Shown one piece after another: positions 16,324 through 24,054 of a DNA stretch of 27,058 nucleotides. Source of the stretch: JBDUDK01 sp040002995 (GTDB lineage Bacteria > Actinomycetota > Acidimicrobiia > Acidimicrobiales > Ilumatobacteraceae); assembly GCA_040002995.1 (NCBI GenBank), contig JBDUDK010000047.1:1-27058 (forward strand), given 5' to 3'. A program made the position numbers and the translations under genes. Under the pieces are notes generated by a model. The model saw nothing but the letters and a program-made list of their open reading frames with translations. It made no database searches and had not been told where the DNA came from. Every line of letters begins with the position of its first letter. The first letter of the stretch is position 1.

Positions 16324-18570
16324 ATGGTCCGATTCACCGCCCGTCGCGAGGACGAGGCGTTGCTTCTTGGCAAGGCGACGTTCATCGACGGCCTCAGGTC
16401 GGCGGAACTGGCCGGTGCGTACCACGCCGCGTTCGCCCGCTCGATCGAACCGCATGCCCGCATCGTGGGTATCGACGTCACCGAAGCGCGTGGTTTGCCG
16501 GGCGTCGTGGCCGTTTACACGGCGGACGATCTCGACATCTGGCCACTCCCACCGCGCCTCCCGATCATGAACAAGAGCATGTGGCGGCCGATGCTCGCCT
16601 CGGGGGTGGTGCGCTTCGTGGGCGAGCCGCTGGCTGTCGTCATCGCGGAGTCGCGTGCGGTCGCCACCGACGCCGCCGAGAGCATCATCGTCGACTACGA
16701 CCCGCTGCCCGTGCTCCTCGATCTCGAAGACTCCCGCCTCGGCACCACACTGCTCCACGAGCACGCGGGGACGAACGTCTCCTACGAATGGACGACGAAA
16801 CCGCTCGAGTCGGATCCGTTCGTGGCATGCGACGTGGTTGTTGAGTTCTCGCTGCGCCATCCCCGTCTGGTGCCCGCTCCCATCGAGCCCCTTGCGGGCG
16901 CCGCGGTCTGGGGTCTCGATGGCCGTTGCACGTCGTGGGTGTGTTCGCAGCGACCCGCGGGCGCCAAGTACGTGATCGAGTGCTCGCTCGGTCTGGAGCC
17001 CGGCACTGTCAGGGCGATTGCGCCCGATGTCGGCGGCGGGTTCGGCGCCAAGGGCGGTTACGGCTGTTACCCAGAGGATGTTGTGATCGCGTGGGCCGCG
17101 CGTCGGCTGGCGCGACCGGTCCGCTGGTGCGAGACGCGTAGCGAAGCGATGCTGGCCATGGGACACGGCCGCGCGTCGACCCACAAGGTGCGCATCGGTG
17201 GAACGGCCGACGGTGTCGTCCGCGCGTACGAGGTCGAGGCGCTCCAGGACAGCGGCGCCTATCCCGCGATGGGCACGTTCGTCACATCAAACCTGCGCAA
17301 CTCGGGCACCGGTGTCTATGCCATCGCGGACGCTACCGTCAGGGGCACATCGGTCGTCACGAACACAACGCCTACCGTCGCGTTTCGCGGCGCCGGTCGA
17401 CCGGAGGCAGCGTGCGACATCGAGCGGGCCATCGACCGCTTCAGCGCGGCCCTCGGTCTCGACCCTGTCGACGTCCGTCTCCGCAATGTCGTGCCCGCGG
17501 ACGCCTTCCCCTACAAGACCGCGATCGGCTCGACGTACGACAGTGGACGCTACGGCGAAGCCATCACACGCTGTGTCGAGGCCGGCCACTACCGGGAGCT
17601 CCGCGACGAGCAGGCGGAGCGCAGGCGTCGGGGTGATGTTGTGCAACTGGGCATCGGAGTGAGCTGCACCGTCGAAATCACGGGCGGCGGCGAAGGCGAA
17701 ACCGCGTCGGTGTCAGTGAACGACGACGGCACCGTCACCGTCATCGTCGGGACCTCGCCGCACGGCCAAGGGCACGAGACGACGTTTGCCGACGTGGTCA
17801 TGGACGTGCTCGGCATCGATCGCAGTCAGATCGAGGTCCTCCACGGCGACACCGACCTCTCACCGTTCGGAGGCGGCACGATCGGGTCGAGGTCGGCACA
17901 ACTCGGAGGCTCGGCGGCGTACGGTGCGGCTCAGGGCGCAGTCGAGGAGGCCCGCAAGCGAGCGGCCGAGCATCTCGAGGCCGACCTGGCCGATGTGATC
18001 TTCGACAAGTCGGCCGCCGCCTTCCATGTCGTGGGGACTCCGGCTCGTAGCTTGCGCTGGACCGACCTCGGCGCGATCGAGGCCTCACATCAGTTCAAGC
18101 CGGCCGACGGCACGTACGCCTTCGGTGCCTGCCTGGCCGTCGTGGAAGTCGACACCGAGACCGGGTACGTCTCTGCCCGCTCGCTCGTGTGCGTCGACGA
18201 CGCCGGCACCCTGCTGCAACCGGTCCTTGCCGAGGGACAGGTGCACGGTGGGCTGGGCCTAGCGGTGGCCGCGGCGCTGTGCGAGGAGATGGTGTACGGC
18301 GACGACGGGGTCCCGAAGACGACATCGTTCGCTGAGTACGCACTGATCTCCGCGGCCGAGCTGCCATCGTTCGAGACCCATGAGATGGAGACCCCGTCGC
18401 CACTCAACCCGTTGGGGGTCAAGGGCATCGGCGAGTCGGGCACGGTGGTCGCGACGCCTGCATTACAGAGCGCGGTGCTCGATGCCCTGAGCGCGTTCGG
18501 CGTCGAGCACCTCGACATGCCCTATACGCCCGAACGAGTTTGGCGCGCGATCAACGAGTCGCGCCGCTGA
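16324..18570 (+). CDS. Xanthine dehydrogenase/CO dehydrogenase-type molybdenum hydroxylase large subunit
   Basis: This 748-residue protein is the molybdopterin-binding large subunit of a xanthine dehydrogenase-family hydroxylase. Visible motifs are VGEPLAVVIAES (about 101-112), DVGGGFGAKGG (around 236), the active-site loop AFRGAGR (353-359), SPHGQGHETTF (cofactor contact) and KGIGESGT with catalytic E704. The loop lacks the AYRCSFR sequence of true form I CO dehydrogenase and is closer to the AYRGAGR loop of form II and other hydroxylases. CO oxidation is therefore not supported; an aldehyde or N-heterocycle substrate is more likely. The usual FAD and 2Fe-2S subunits are absent nearby. The gene lies 20 nt after the YdeI-like gene and 5 nt before pobA, so a role in aromatic oxidation is inferred. 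Start: ATG 16324. Confidence 0.9.
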   Translation: MVRFTARREDEALLLGKATFIDGLRSAELAGAYHAAFARSIEPHARIVGIDVTEARGLPGVVAVYTADDLDIWPLPPRLPIMNKSMWRPMLASGVVRFVGEPLAVVIAESRAVATDAAESIIVDYDPLPVLLDLEDSRLGTTLLHEHAGTNVSYEWTTKPLESDPFVACDVVVEFSLRHPRLVPAPIEPLAGAAVWGLDGRCTSWVCSQRPAGAKYVIECSLGLEPGTVRAIAPDVGGGFGAKGGYGCYPEDVVIAWAARRLARPVRWCETRSEAMLAMGHGRASTHKVRIGGTADGVVRAYEVEALQDSGAYPAMGTFVTSNLRNSGTGVYAIADATVRGTSVVTNTTPTVAFRGAGRPEAACDIERAIDRFSAALGLDPVDVRLRNVVPADAFPYKTAIGSTYDSGRYGEAITRCVEAGHYRELRDEQAERRRRGDVVQLGIGVSCTVEITGGGEGETASVSVNDDGTVTVIVGTSPHGQGHETTFADVVMDVLGIDRSQIEVLHGDTDLSPFGGGTIGSRSAQLGGSAAYGAAQGAVEEARKRAAEHLEADLADVIFDKSAAAFHVVGTPARSLRWTDLGAIEASHQFKPADGTYAFGACLAVVEVDTETGYVSARSLVCVDDAGTLLQPVLAEGQVHGGLGLAVAAALCEEMVYGDDGVPKTTSFAEYALISAAELPSFETHEMETPSPLNPLGVKGIGESGTVVATPALQSAVLDALSAFGVEHLDMPYTPERVWRAINESRR

Positions 18571-18575
18571 ACCTG

Positions 18576-19760
18576 ATGCGCACGCAGGTGGCGATTGTCG
18601 GCGGAGGACCTTCGGGTCTTCTCCTGTCGCATCTACTCGCCCGCGCCGGAGTCGACAGTGTGGTCTTAGAGCAACGCACCCGTGAGTACGTAATGGGCCG
18701 GGTCCGGGCCGGGCTGCTGGAACAAGGCACCGTCGATGTGTTGCGGTCGTGTGGCCTTGGTGCTCGCCTCGATCGGGAGTGCTTGACGCACGAAGGCACG
18801 TTTCTGTCGTGCGAGGGCCGGCAATTCCGCATCGATTTCAAGGCCCTCACGGGAAAGACCGTAACCATCTACGGTCAGACGGAGATACAGAAGGACCTGT
18901 TCGACGCGCGCGACGCGGCCAACGGTGTGGTGATTGACGAAGCCCAGGACGTCGACATCCACGATGTCGAGAGCACGGCGCCTTGGCTCACTTATCGCAA
19001 GGACGGCCAGGAGTACAGAGTCGACGCTGACTTCGTAGCGGGCTGCGACGGCTTTCACGGGGTGTCCCGTACGGTCATTCCGTCACGGCTCTTGCAGACA
19101 TACGAGCGCGTGTACCCGTTCGGCTGGTTGGGCATCCTGTCGCCGACGCCCCCCGTCAGCAACGAGCTCATCTACTGCCAACACGAACGGGGTTTCGCGT
19201 TGTGCTCGATGCGCAATTTGACGCTGTCGCGCTACTACGTCCAGTGCGACGCCGACGCCACCGTCGAGGATTGGCCCGACGACCGGTTCTGGGACGAACT
19301 TCGGCGGCGGCTACCGGAAGCGGCGGCTGATCGGCTCGTGACGGGTCACTCGATCGAGAAGTCGGTCGCCCCACTACGGAGCTTCGTGGCTGAACCGATG
19401 CGGTTCGGACGACTCTTTCTTGCCGGCGACGCGGCCCACATCGTGCCGCCCACCGGGGCGAAGGGTCTGAACCTCGCCGTGAGCGACATCGTGATGCTGA
19501 GCGAGGCCTTGCTCGAGCATTACGACGAGGGTTCCGACGCCGCGCTCGACAGCTACTCGAGCCGTGCGTTGCGTCGAGTGTGGAAGGCGGTGCGGTTCTC
19601 GTGGTGGATGACCACGATCCTGCACCGCTTCCCCGGCGACGGCGGCTTTGCGCAACGCGTCCAGGCGGCCGAGCTCGACTATCTCTCAACCTCCATCGCC
19701 GCACAGACGGTGCTGGCCGAGAACTACACGGGCATGCCGCTCGACCCGGTCACGCCGTAA
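18576..19760 (+). CDS. pobA: 4-hydroxybenzoate 3-monooxygenase
   Basis: This flavoprotein hydroxylates 4-hydroxybenzoate to protocatechuate using NAD(P)H and O2. From ATG 18576 it is 394 residues, the same length as the Pseudomonas enzyme. A longer frame from 18540 would overlap the upstream gene and add a leader. It has the dinucleotide motif GGGPSG (9-14), the DG motif at D158-G159 and the FAD-binding GD motif at D285 in AGDAAHIVPPTGAKG. Every substrate residue of the Pseudomonas enzyme (Y201, S212, R214, Y222, Y385) is matched with an offset of one: Y200, S211, R213, Y221, Y384. Y37 sits where the Pseudomonas enzyme uses Y38 in NADPH recognition. The start is 5 nt after the stop of the molybdenum hydroxylase gene, implying one operon. 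No pca genes follow. Confidence 0.96.
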   Translation: MRTQVAIVGGGPSGLLLSHLLARAGVDSVVLEQRTREYVMGRVRAGLLEQGTVDVLRSCGLGARLDRECLTHEGTFLSCEGRQFRIDFKALTGKTVTIYGQTEIQKDLFDARDAANGVVIDEAQDVDIHDVESTAPWLTYRKDGQEYRVDADFVAGCDGFHGVSRTVIPSRLLQTYERVYPFGWLGILSPTPPVSNELIYCQHERGFALCSMRNLTLSRYYVQCDADATVEDWPDDRFWDELRRRLPEAAADRLVTGHSIEKSVAPLRSFVAEPMRFGRLFLAGDAAHIVPPTGAKGLNLAVSDIVMLSEALLEHYDEGSDAALDSYSSRALRRVWKAVRFSWWMTTILHRFPGDGGFAQRVQAAELDYLSTSIAAQTVLAENYTGMPLDPVTP

Positions 19761-21285
19761 ACCGGTTGCGAAGCTCGAACTTCAGGACTTTGCCCGCGGG
19801 GTTTCGCGGGAGGTTCTCGATCGTGTGCAACCGGATCGGCAGCTTGTACTTCGCGAGCCGGTCGCCGCCGAAGTCGCGCAGTTCGTCGAGAGTGAGCTGC
19901 TGGCCTTCCTTCAACGCCACCACGGCGGTGACGGCTTCGCCCCAGCGGTCGTCGGGAAGACCGATGATGGCTACCTCGGCCACCTTCGGGTGCTCGTACA
20001 GCACGCTCTCGACCTCGGCCGGGTACACATTCTCACCACCGGAGATCACCATGTCCTTGACTCGATCGACCACGAAAAGGAATCCCTCGTCGTCGAAGTA
20101 ACCGAGATCGCCCGAGTGGAACCAGCCCGCTGCGTCGATCGCCTCGGCGGTGGCCTCGGGCCGGTTCCAGTAACCGGCCATCACATTGGGACCCCGCGTA
20201 CAGATCTCACCGCGCACCCCTGGTGCACAGGGCTGGCCGTCACCGTCGAGCACACCGAGATCGCTGTACATCGGGGCGAAGCCGGCGGAGCCCACCTTGG
20301 CCAGGGCGTACTCCGGCATGAGAAACGAGGAAAACGGAGCGGTCTCGGTAAGCCCGTACCCCTGCGCGAGGGGTATGCCTTTGCCGTTGTAGATCTTCAG
20401 AAGGGGTTCCGGAACGGGCGCTCCACCGACGATGAAGACCCGCACGCTGCTGAAGTCGGTCGAGTCGAACTTCGGATGCTGGCTCATGAACAGATAGATC
20501 GCCGGAACACCGAACATGTTCGTGACGCCGTACTGCTCGATGGCCTCGAGCGCGGCGCCAGGGTCGAACGTACGGTGCAGGACGATCTCGGCGCCCTTTT
20601 GTATGCCAATCAGCGTGGTGACGTTGAGACCGCCGATGTGAAACAGCGGCGCGACCACCAATGACACTTCGTCGCTGCCGAAGGCCGCGGTGTGCAAGAA
20701 GTTGACGTTGTTCCATGCGATGTTGCCGTGCGTGAGCATCGCCCCCTTGGGGCGGCCCGTGGTGCCCGACGTGTACATGATGAGCGCGACATCGTCGGCC
20801 TGAACGGGGACGGCGGCGGGCAGCGGCTGGTTCGTGGCGATGGCTTCGTGGAGCGACTCCCAGCCATTGCCGCCAGTCTCGCTGCCGATGTAGCACGCAC
20901 ACGGCAACTGGTCGCGCACGTTGTCGAGCACGCCCTTGTGCTGATCGTCGGCCACGATCGTGTGCACGCCGGCGTCGTTGACGATGAACTCGAGTTCGGC
21001 ACCCGTGAGGCGAAAGTTGAGAGGCACGAAAATGGCCCCGAGCCGGGCGGCGGCGAACAACACCACGAAGTACGCAGGATGATTCAGGCCGAGAAAAGCC
21101 ACACGATCGCCGACCTCGACGCCTCCACTGCGCAGCCCCGTTGCCAAGCGATCGATGCGATAGAGGAGCTCGGCGTATGTCCACGTCTCGCCTTCAAAAG
21201 TGAGGGCGCGCTTGTTCGGCGTGAGCGTCGCGCGCTGGCCGATCATGCGGCCGAGCCCAACGTCGGGCGTGTTGTGGGATGCCAT
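19750..21285 (-). CDS. Acyl-CoA synthetase (AMP-forming ligase)
   Basis: This 511-residue ANL-superfamily ligase activates a carboxylic acid as an acyl-AMP and then forms the CoA thioester. The phosphate-binding motif YTSGTTGRPKG is at 171-181, followed by APLFHIGGLN, then GYGLTETAP in the central part. The hinge and C-terminal domain show GWFHSGDLGYFDDEG, DRVKDMVISGGENVYPAEVE and the adenylation lysine in NPAGKVLK (K499). The overall pattern fits FadD-like medium/long-chain or aromatic acyl ligases; the acid cannot be chosen from sequence alone. ATG 21285 is preferred, since the longer frame from 21381 adds a proline/arginine-rich leader. The last 11 nt overlap the 3' end of pobA. It is divergent from the XRE regulator. 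Confidence 0.93.
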   Translation of the reverse strand: MASHNTPDVGLGRMIGQRATLTPNKRALTFEGETWTYAELLYRIDRLATGLRSGGVEVGDRVAFLGLNHPAYFVVLFAAARLGAIFVPLNFRLTGAELEFIVNDAGVHTIVADDQHKGVLDNVRDQLPCACYIGSETGGNGWESLHEAIATNQPLPAAVPVQADDVALIMYTSGTTGRPKGAMLTHGNIAWNNVNFLHTAAFGSDEVSLVVAPLFHIGGLNVTTLIGIQKGAEIVLHRTFDPGAALEAIEQYGVTNMFGVPAIYLFMSQHPKFDSTDFSSVRVFIVGGAPVPEPLLKIYNGKGIPLAQGYGLTETAPFSSFLMPEYALAKVGSAGFAPMYSDLGVLDGDGQPCAPGVRGEICTRGPNVMAGYWNRPEATAEAIDAAGWFHSGDLGYFDDEGFLFVVDRVKDMVISGGENVYPAEVESVLYEHPKVAEVAIIGLPDDRWGEAVTAVVALKEGQQLTLDELRDFGGDRLAKYKLPIRLHTIENLPRNPAGKVLKFELRNRFTA

Positions 21286-21390
21286 GGCCGTCGACGCTAC
21301 TGGCCGGCACGGCCGAGGCTCCGGGAGCCGAAGCCGATTGGCCGGGCCTGATGCTGGAACATTTCGGCATGAAGTCGCCATCCGGACGAT

Positions 21391-21403
21391 TACCTCTGAG
21401 GTA
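21391..21403. promoter_or_regulatory. 13-bp perfect palindrome upstream of the XRE regulator
   Basis: TACCTC-T-GAGGTA is a perfect palindrome with one central base. It lies 37 nt before the start of the XRE regulator gene and about 105 nt before the start of the divergent acyl-CoA synthetase gene. The position fits an operator overlapping a promoter, perhaps for autoregulation. Binding by the adjacent regulator is an inference. No clear -10 or -35 boxes were identified around it. Confidence 0.45.
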
Positions 21404-21439
21404 GTGGCGGGGGTCCCTCACTCGCCGTACGGTTCGGGC

Positions 21440-22246
21440 ATGGCAGCTCGTACGGTCGGGCCGATGGTGCGCGATTGGCGAATTCGACGTCGTCGCAGCC
21501 AGATGGATCTCGCGCTCGACGTCGGCGTCTCGCCTCGTCACCTGAGCTTCGTCGAGACGGGACGGTCGAGGCCGAGCCCGGAGTTGGTGCTGGCGTTGGC
21601 CGATCGGCTGGAGGTTCCCTTGCGCGAACGGAATGTGCTGCTGCTCTCCGCGGGCTACGCCCCCAGATATCCCGAAACCTCGCTCGATGCCGCCGCCATG
21701 GCGCGGGTACGCGCCGCGCTGCAACGGCTGCTCGACAGCCATGACCCATACCCCGGTGTGGTGATCGACCGACTTTGGAACGTGGTGCTGGCGAACGAAG
21801 CCGCCGCCCTTCTCACGCAGGGTCTGCCCGACCACCTTGTCAATCCGACCATGAACGTCTTTCGAGTGTGTCTGCACCCCGACGGACTCGCGAGTCGGAT
21901 ATTGAACTTCGAAGAATTCGGCTTCTACCTCCTTGCGCAGCTCTACCGATCAGCGGTGCTCACCGGCGACGCCGAACTCCAACGGCTCGCCGATGAGGTA
22001 TCGCAGTACCCCAACGTGGTCGGACTCGGTGAATGGCGAAGGTCCGCGGCCGCCGATGAACCGACGCTCCTCGTACCGCTGCGCCTCGACATCGGAGGTG
22101 CGGAGCTCTCGTTGTTCACGACGCTCACGACGTTCGGAACACCGCAGGACATCACCCTCGCCGAACTCGCCGTCGAGTTGTTCTTTCCCGCCGACGAGGA
22201 CACCGACGCACTCCTGCGCGGCGCCCGAGCACTACCCAACACGTAA
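21440..22246 (+). CDS. XRE family regulator with MmyB-like ligand-binding domain
   Basis: This 268-residue transcription factor has an N-terminal XRE helix-turn-helix (about 14-65: RIRRRRSQMDLALDVGVSPR, then HLSFVETGRSRPSPELVLAL and RERNVLLLSAGYAP). A long C-terminal domain follows, resembling the MmyB-like ligand-binding domain. Its blocks are VIDRLWNVVLANEAA, a middle VNPTMNVFRVCLHPDGLASR and the end block ELFFPADEDTDALLR. Such regulators often control an adjacent oxidoreductase or small alpha/beta protein, and their ligands are mostly unknown. ATG 21440 directly precedes the helix-turn-helix; a frame from 21200 would run antisense into the ligase gene and is rejected. The SnoaL-like gene follows in the same direction after 60 nt. 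A palindrome at 21391-21403 may be its operator. Confidence 0.9.
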   Translation: MAARTVGPMVRDWRIRRRRSQMDLALDVGVSPRHLSFVETGRSRPSPELVLALADRLEVPLRERNVLLLSAGYAPRYPETSLDAAAMARVRAALQRLLDSHDPYPGVVIDRLWNVVLANEAAALLTQGLPDHLVNPTMNVFRVCLHPDGLASRILNFEEFGFYLLAQLYRSAVLTGDAELQRLADEVSQYPNVVGLGEWRRSAAADEPTLLVPLRLDIGGAELSLFTTLTTFGTPQDITLAELAVELFFPADEDTDALLRGARALPNT

Positions 22247-22306
22247 TCGCATTCCGTCTTCAACCCCGCCAGTGTCGTGGTGTACCCACCCGAACAAGGA
22301 GTTGTC

Positions 22307-22681
22307 ATGAGCGCCGTCACAACCACCATCGACACGTATCTATCCGCGTGGAACGAGACCGACCCGGAGCGACGGGCCAAGCTGATCGAGTCGGCGTGGG
22401 CGGACGACGGCCGCCTCATCGACCCGCCTCTGACCGGTGAAGGTCACGCGGGGATCAACGACATGTCGATCGCGCTCCACACCCACTACGCCGGCCACCA
22501 GTTCCGCAGGGCGAGCGCTATCGACGAGCACCACGGCTACCTGCGCTTCGCATGGGAACTCGTTGGCCCCGACGGCACCGTCGCGTTGACGGGCCTCGAC
22601 GTTGGCGAGCTGGCCGACGACGGACGACTCCGTCGCATCACGGGCTTCTTCGGCGAACTGAGCGTCGAACAAAACGCATGA
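22307..22681 (+). CDS. NTF2/SnoaL-like fold protein
   Basis: This 124-residue protein has the NTF2-like cone fold pattern. A helix TTTIDTYLSAWNETDPERRAKLIES is followed by WADDGRLIDPPLTGEGHAGI and later strands EHHGYLRFAWELVGPDG and VALTGLDVGELADDGRLRRI. The end, TGFFGEL, is typical. NTF2-like proteins of this type are small isomerases, hydrolases or ligand carriers; none can be singled out here. The start is well supported by AAGGAG 5 nt before ATG 22307. Its position just downstream of the XRE/MmyB-type regulator suggests that it is a regulatory target. Only 2 nt separate its stop from the convergent VanY-like gene. Confidence 0.87.
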   Translation: MSAVTTTIDTYLSAWNETDPERRAKLIESAWADDGRLIDPPLTGEGHAGINDMSIALHTHYAGHQFRRASAIDEHHGYLRFAWELVGPDGTVALTGLDVGELADDGRLRRITGFFGELSVEQNA

Positions 22682-22683
22682 AC

Positions 22684-24054
22684 CTATGCGGCGAAAGCGG
22701 GAGCGTCGCCGAACGGCGTCAACGTCGAGTCGCCGGCGACGAGCCAATAGCCCGACCCTGAGGGCGTCGCCACGATCCCCACGGTCGGACTGCCGCCGAC
22801 GGCCCCGCCGAGCGAACCGCGGAATAAAGCATCGCCGAACGCGAAGACACCACCGTCGTCGGCGACCAGCCAGTATCCGCGGCCGCTCGGCGTCGCGGCC
22901 ATGCCCACCACGGGCTGATTCAACCGAACCGCGCCCATCGAACCGAGGTACGGCGCGTCGCCGAACGCGAACACGCCACCGTCGGAGGCCACCAGCCAGT
23001 ATCCGCGGCCGCTCGGCGTCGACGCCATCCCCACGACGGGTCGGTAAAGCCGCGCGCCTCCCATCGAACCGAGGAACAGCGCGTCGCCGAACGCGAAGAG
23101 CCCGCCGTCGGAAGCGACCAACCGGTATCCCTTCCCGCTCGGCGTGGCGGCCATGCCGACCACTTGCCGCGCCAGGATGAAACGGCTCATGTCGCCGAGC
23201 AGAGCCGCATCACCGAACGCGCTGACCGCACCGCGTGTGTCGGTCATCCAGTAGCCGTTGCCCGTCGAAGTGCGAGTTGCGCCGCTGATGACATCCGCGA
23301 TCGCACCCGCGGACAGCGAGCCCCGTCCGACGGCGTTTCCTTTCGTCACGACCGCACCCAGGCCGGACACGACGAACGCTCCTTGGCCGTTCGTGCTCGG
23401 GAAACCGGCCACGGCATCCGTGACGATCGAGGAGCCGGCGATGATGCCGCCGTCGCCGACCCACTCCCAGTGCCATGGCTCCGCGCACGTTCCGCCACCG
23501 GGTTCGGCCCAGCCGGGATGGTTCCACCCAAAGCGGGCGCCGTTGGCCTTGAGCCACAGATAGCCGGTCATAGCGGTCGACCGGATCGACAACGCGCCCT
23601 GACCGAAGTCGACCGCTTTCCCCCAGCCGTGCATCGACGTGCCGCCGCGGACCCCAGGAGTGGTTGGCACCGACGCCGCGCACGAACAGTTCCCGTTCGC
23701 ACACGCACTCGCGCGTGTCGCGATCTGATCTACGAACTGCCGGTAGCAGTCGTCGGGGACGAGGTCGATGCCATCGCCGCGCGCCGCCGCCAGCAAGTGA
23801 AGGAGACTCGTTGCGGCGGCGCGCGCCACCCGGCAGCTTCCTTCGACGGTGACGAGCTGAGCCGGATCGACCTCCCCGTTGATTTGACCGGCGATTGGAG
23901 TGGGGCGGTTCTCCGGCGCGATAGGACTCGGCGGGGCGGCCGACGCCGCTGATTGCCCCACCGTGACCATGAATACGAGCGCGGCAACAAGCAGCACAAA
24001 TCGACGTCCCATAGCCCCAAATCCTCGCGCGCGCCGTACTGACGCGCTTTTCAC
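22684..24054 (-). CDS. Secreted VanY-type D-Ala-D-Ala carboxypeptidase with repeat tail
   Basis: This 456-residue exported protein has a signal peptide (hydrophobic core about 19-38, with cleavage near SAASA). A VanY/D-Ala-D-Ala carboxypeptidase-like domain (about 75-200) shows the zinc motif SMHGWGKAVD (H142, D149) and EPWHWEW (E192, H195). It is expected to trim cell-wall stem peptides outside the cell. The C-terminal half (223-456) consists of 42-residue repeats ending in a partial unit; they contain G-x-GYWLVASDGG and FAFGDA and may bind a wall or surface polymer. Two starts are possible. GTG 24054 overlaps the upstream stop (GTGA) and would be translationally coupled. ATG 24012, with AGGA 9 nt upstream, gives a more usual signal peptide. 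The gene is downstream of an exported membrane protein. Confidence 0.88.
   Translation of the reverse strand: MKSASVRRARGFGAMGRRFVLLVAALVFMVTVGQSAASAAPPSPIAPENRPTPIAGQINGEVDPAQLVTVEGSCRVARAAATSLLHLLAAARGDGIDLVPDDCYRQFVDQIATRASACANGNCSCAASVPTTPGVRGGTSMHGWGKAVDFGQGALSIRSTAMTGYLWLKANGARFGWNHPGWAEPGGGTCAEPWHWEWVGDGGIIAGSSIVTDAVAGFPSTNGQGAFVVSGLGAVVTKGNAVGRGSLSAGAIADVISGATRTSTGNGYWMTDTRGAVSAFGDAALLGDMSRFILARQVVGMAATPSGKGYRLVASDGGLFAFGDALFLGSMGGARLYRPVVGMASTPSGRGYWLVASDGGVFAFGDAPYLGSMGAVRLNQPVVGMAATPSGRGYWLVADDGGVFAFGDALFRGSLGGAVGGSPTVGIVATPSGSGYWLVAGDSTLTPFGDAPAFAA
22687..23388 (-). repeat. Tandem 42-residue (126-bp) repeats inside the VanY-like gene
   Basis: The C-terminal half of the peptidase is built from 42-residue units. 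Residues 265-432 hold four clear units, 223-264 a degenerate first unit with the same length and glycine spacing, and 433-456 a partial last unit. The DNA repeats follow: the antisense of the FAFGDA segment recurs at 22834, 22960, 23086 and 23212, exactly 126 bp apart. Each unit contains GYWLVASDGG, FAFGDA and a PVVGMAATPSG-like linker. The even spacing suggests a modular beta structure. Array expansion or contraction by recombination would stay in frame. Confidence 0.9.

Noticed and set aside
16324..18570. Assignment of the large molybdenum hydroxylase subunit as true CO dehydrogenase (coxL form I)
   Set aside because: The active-site loop reads AFRGAGR instead of AYRCSFR, and the medium and small subunit genes are absent.
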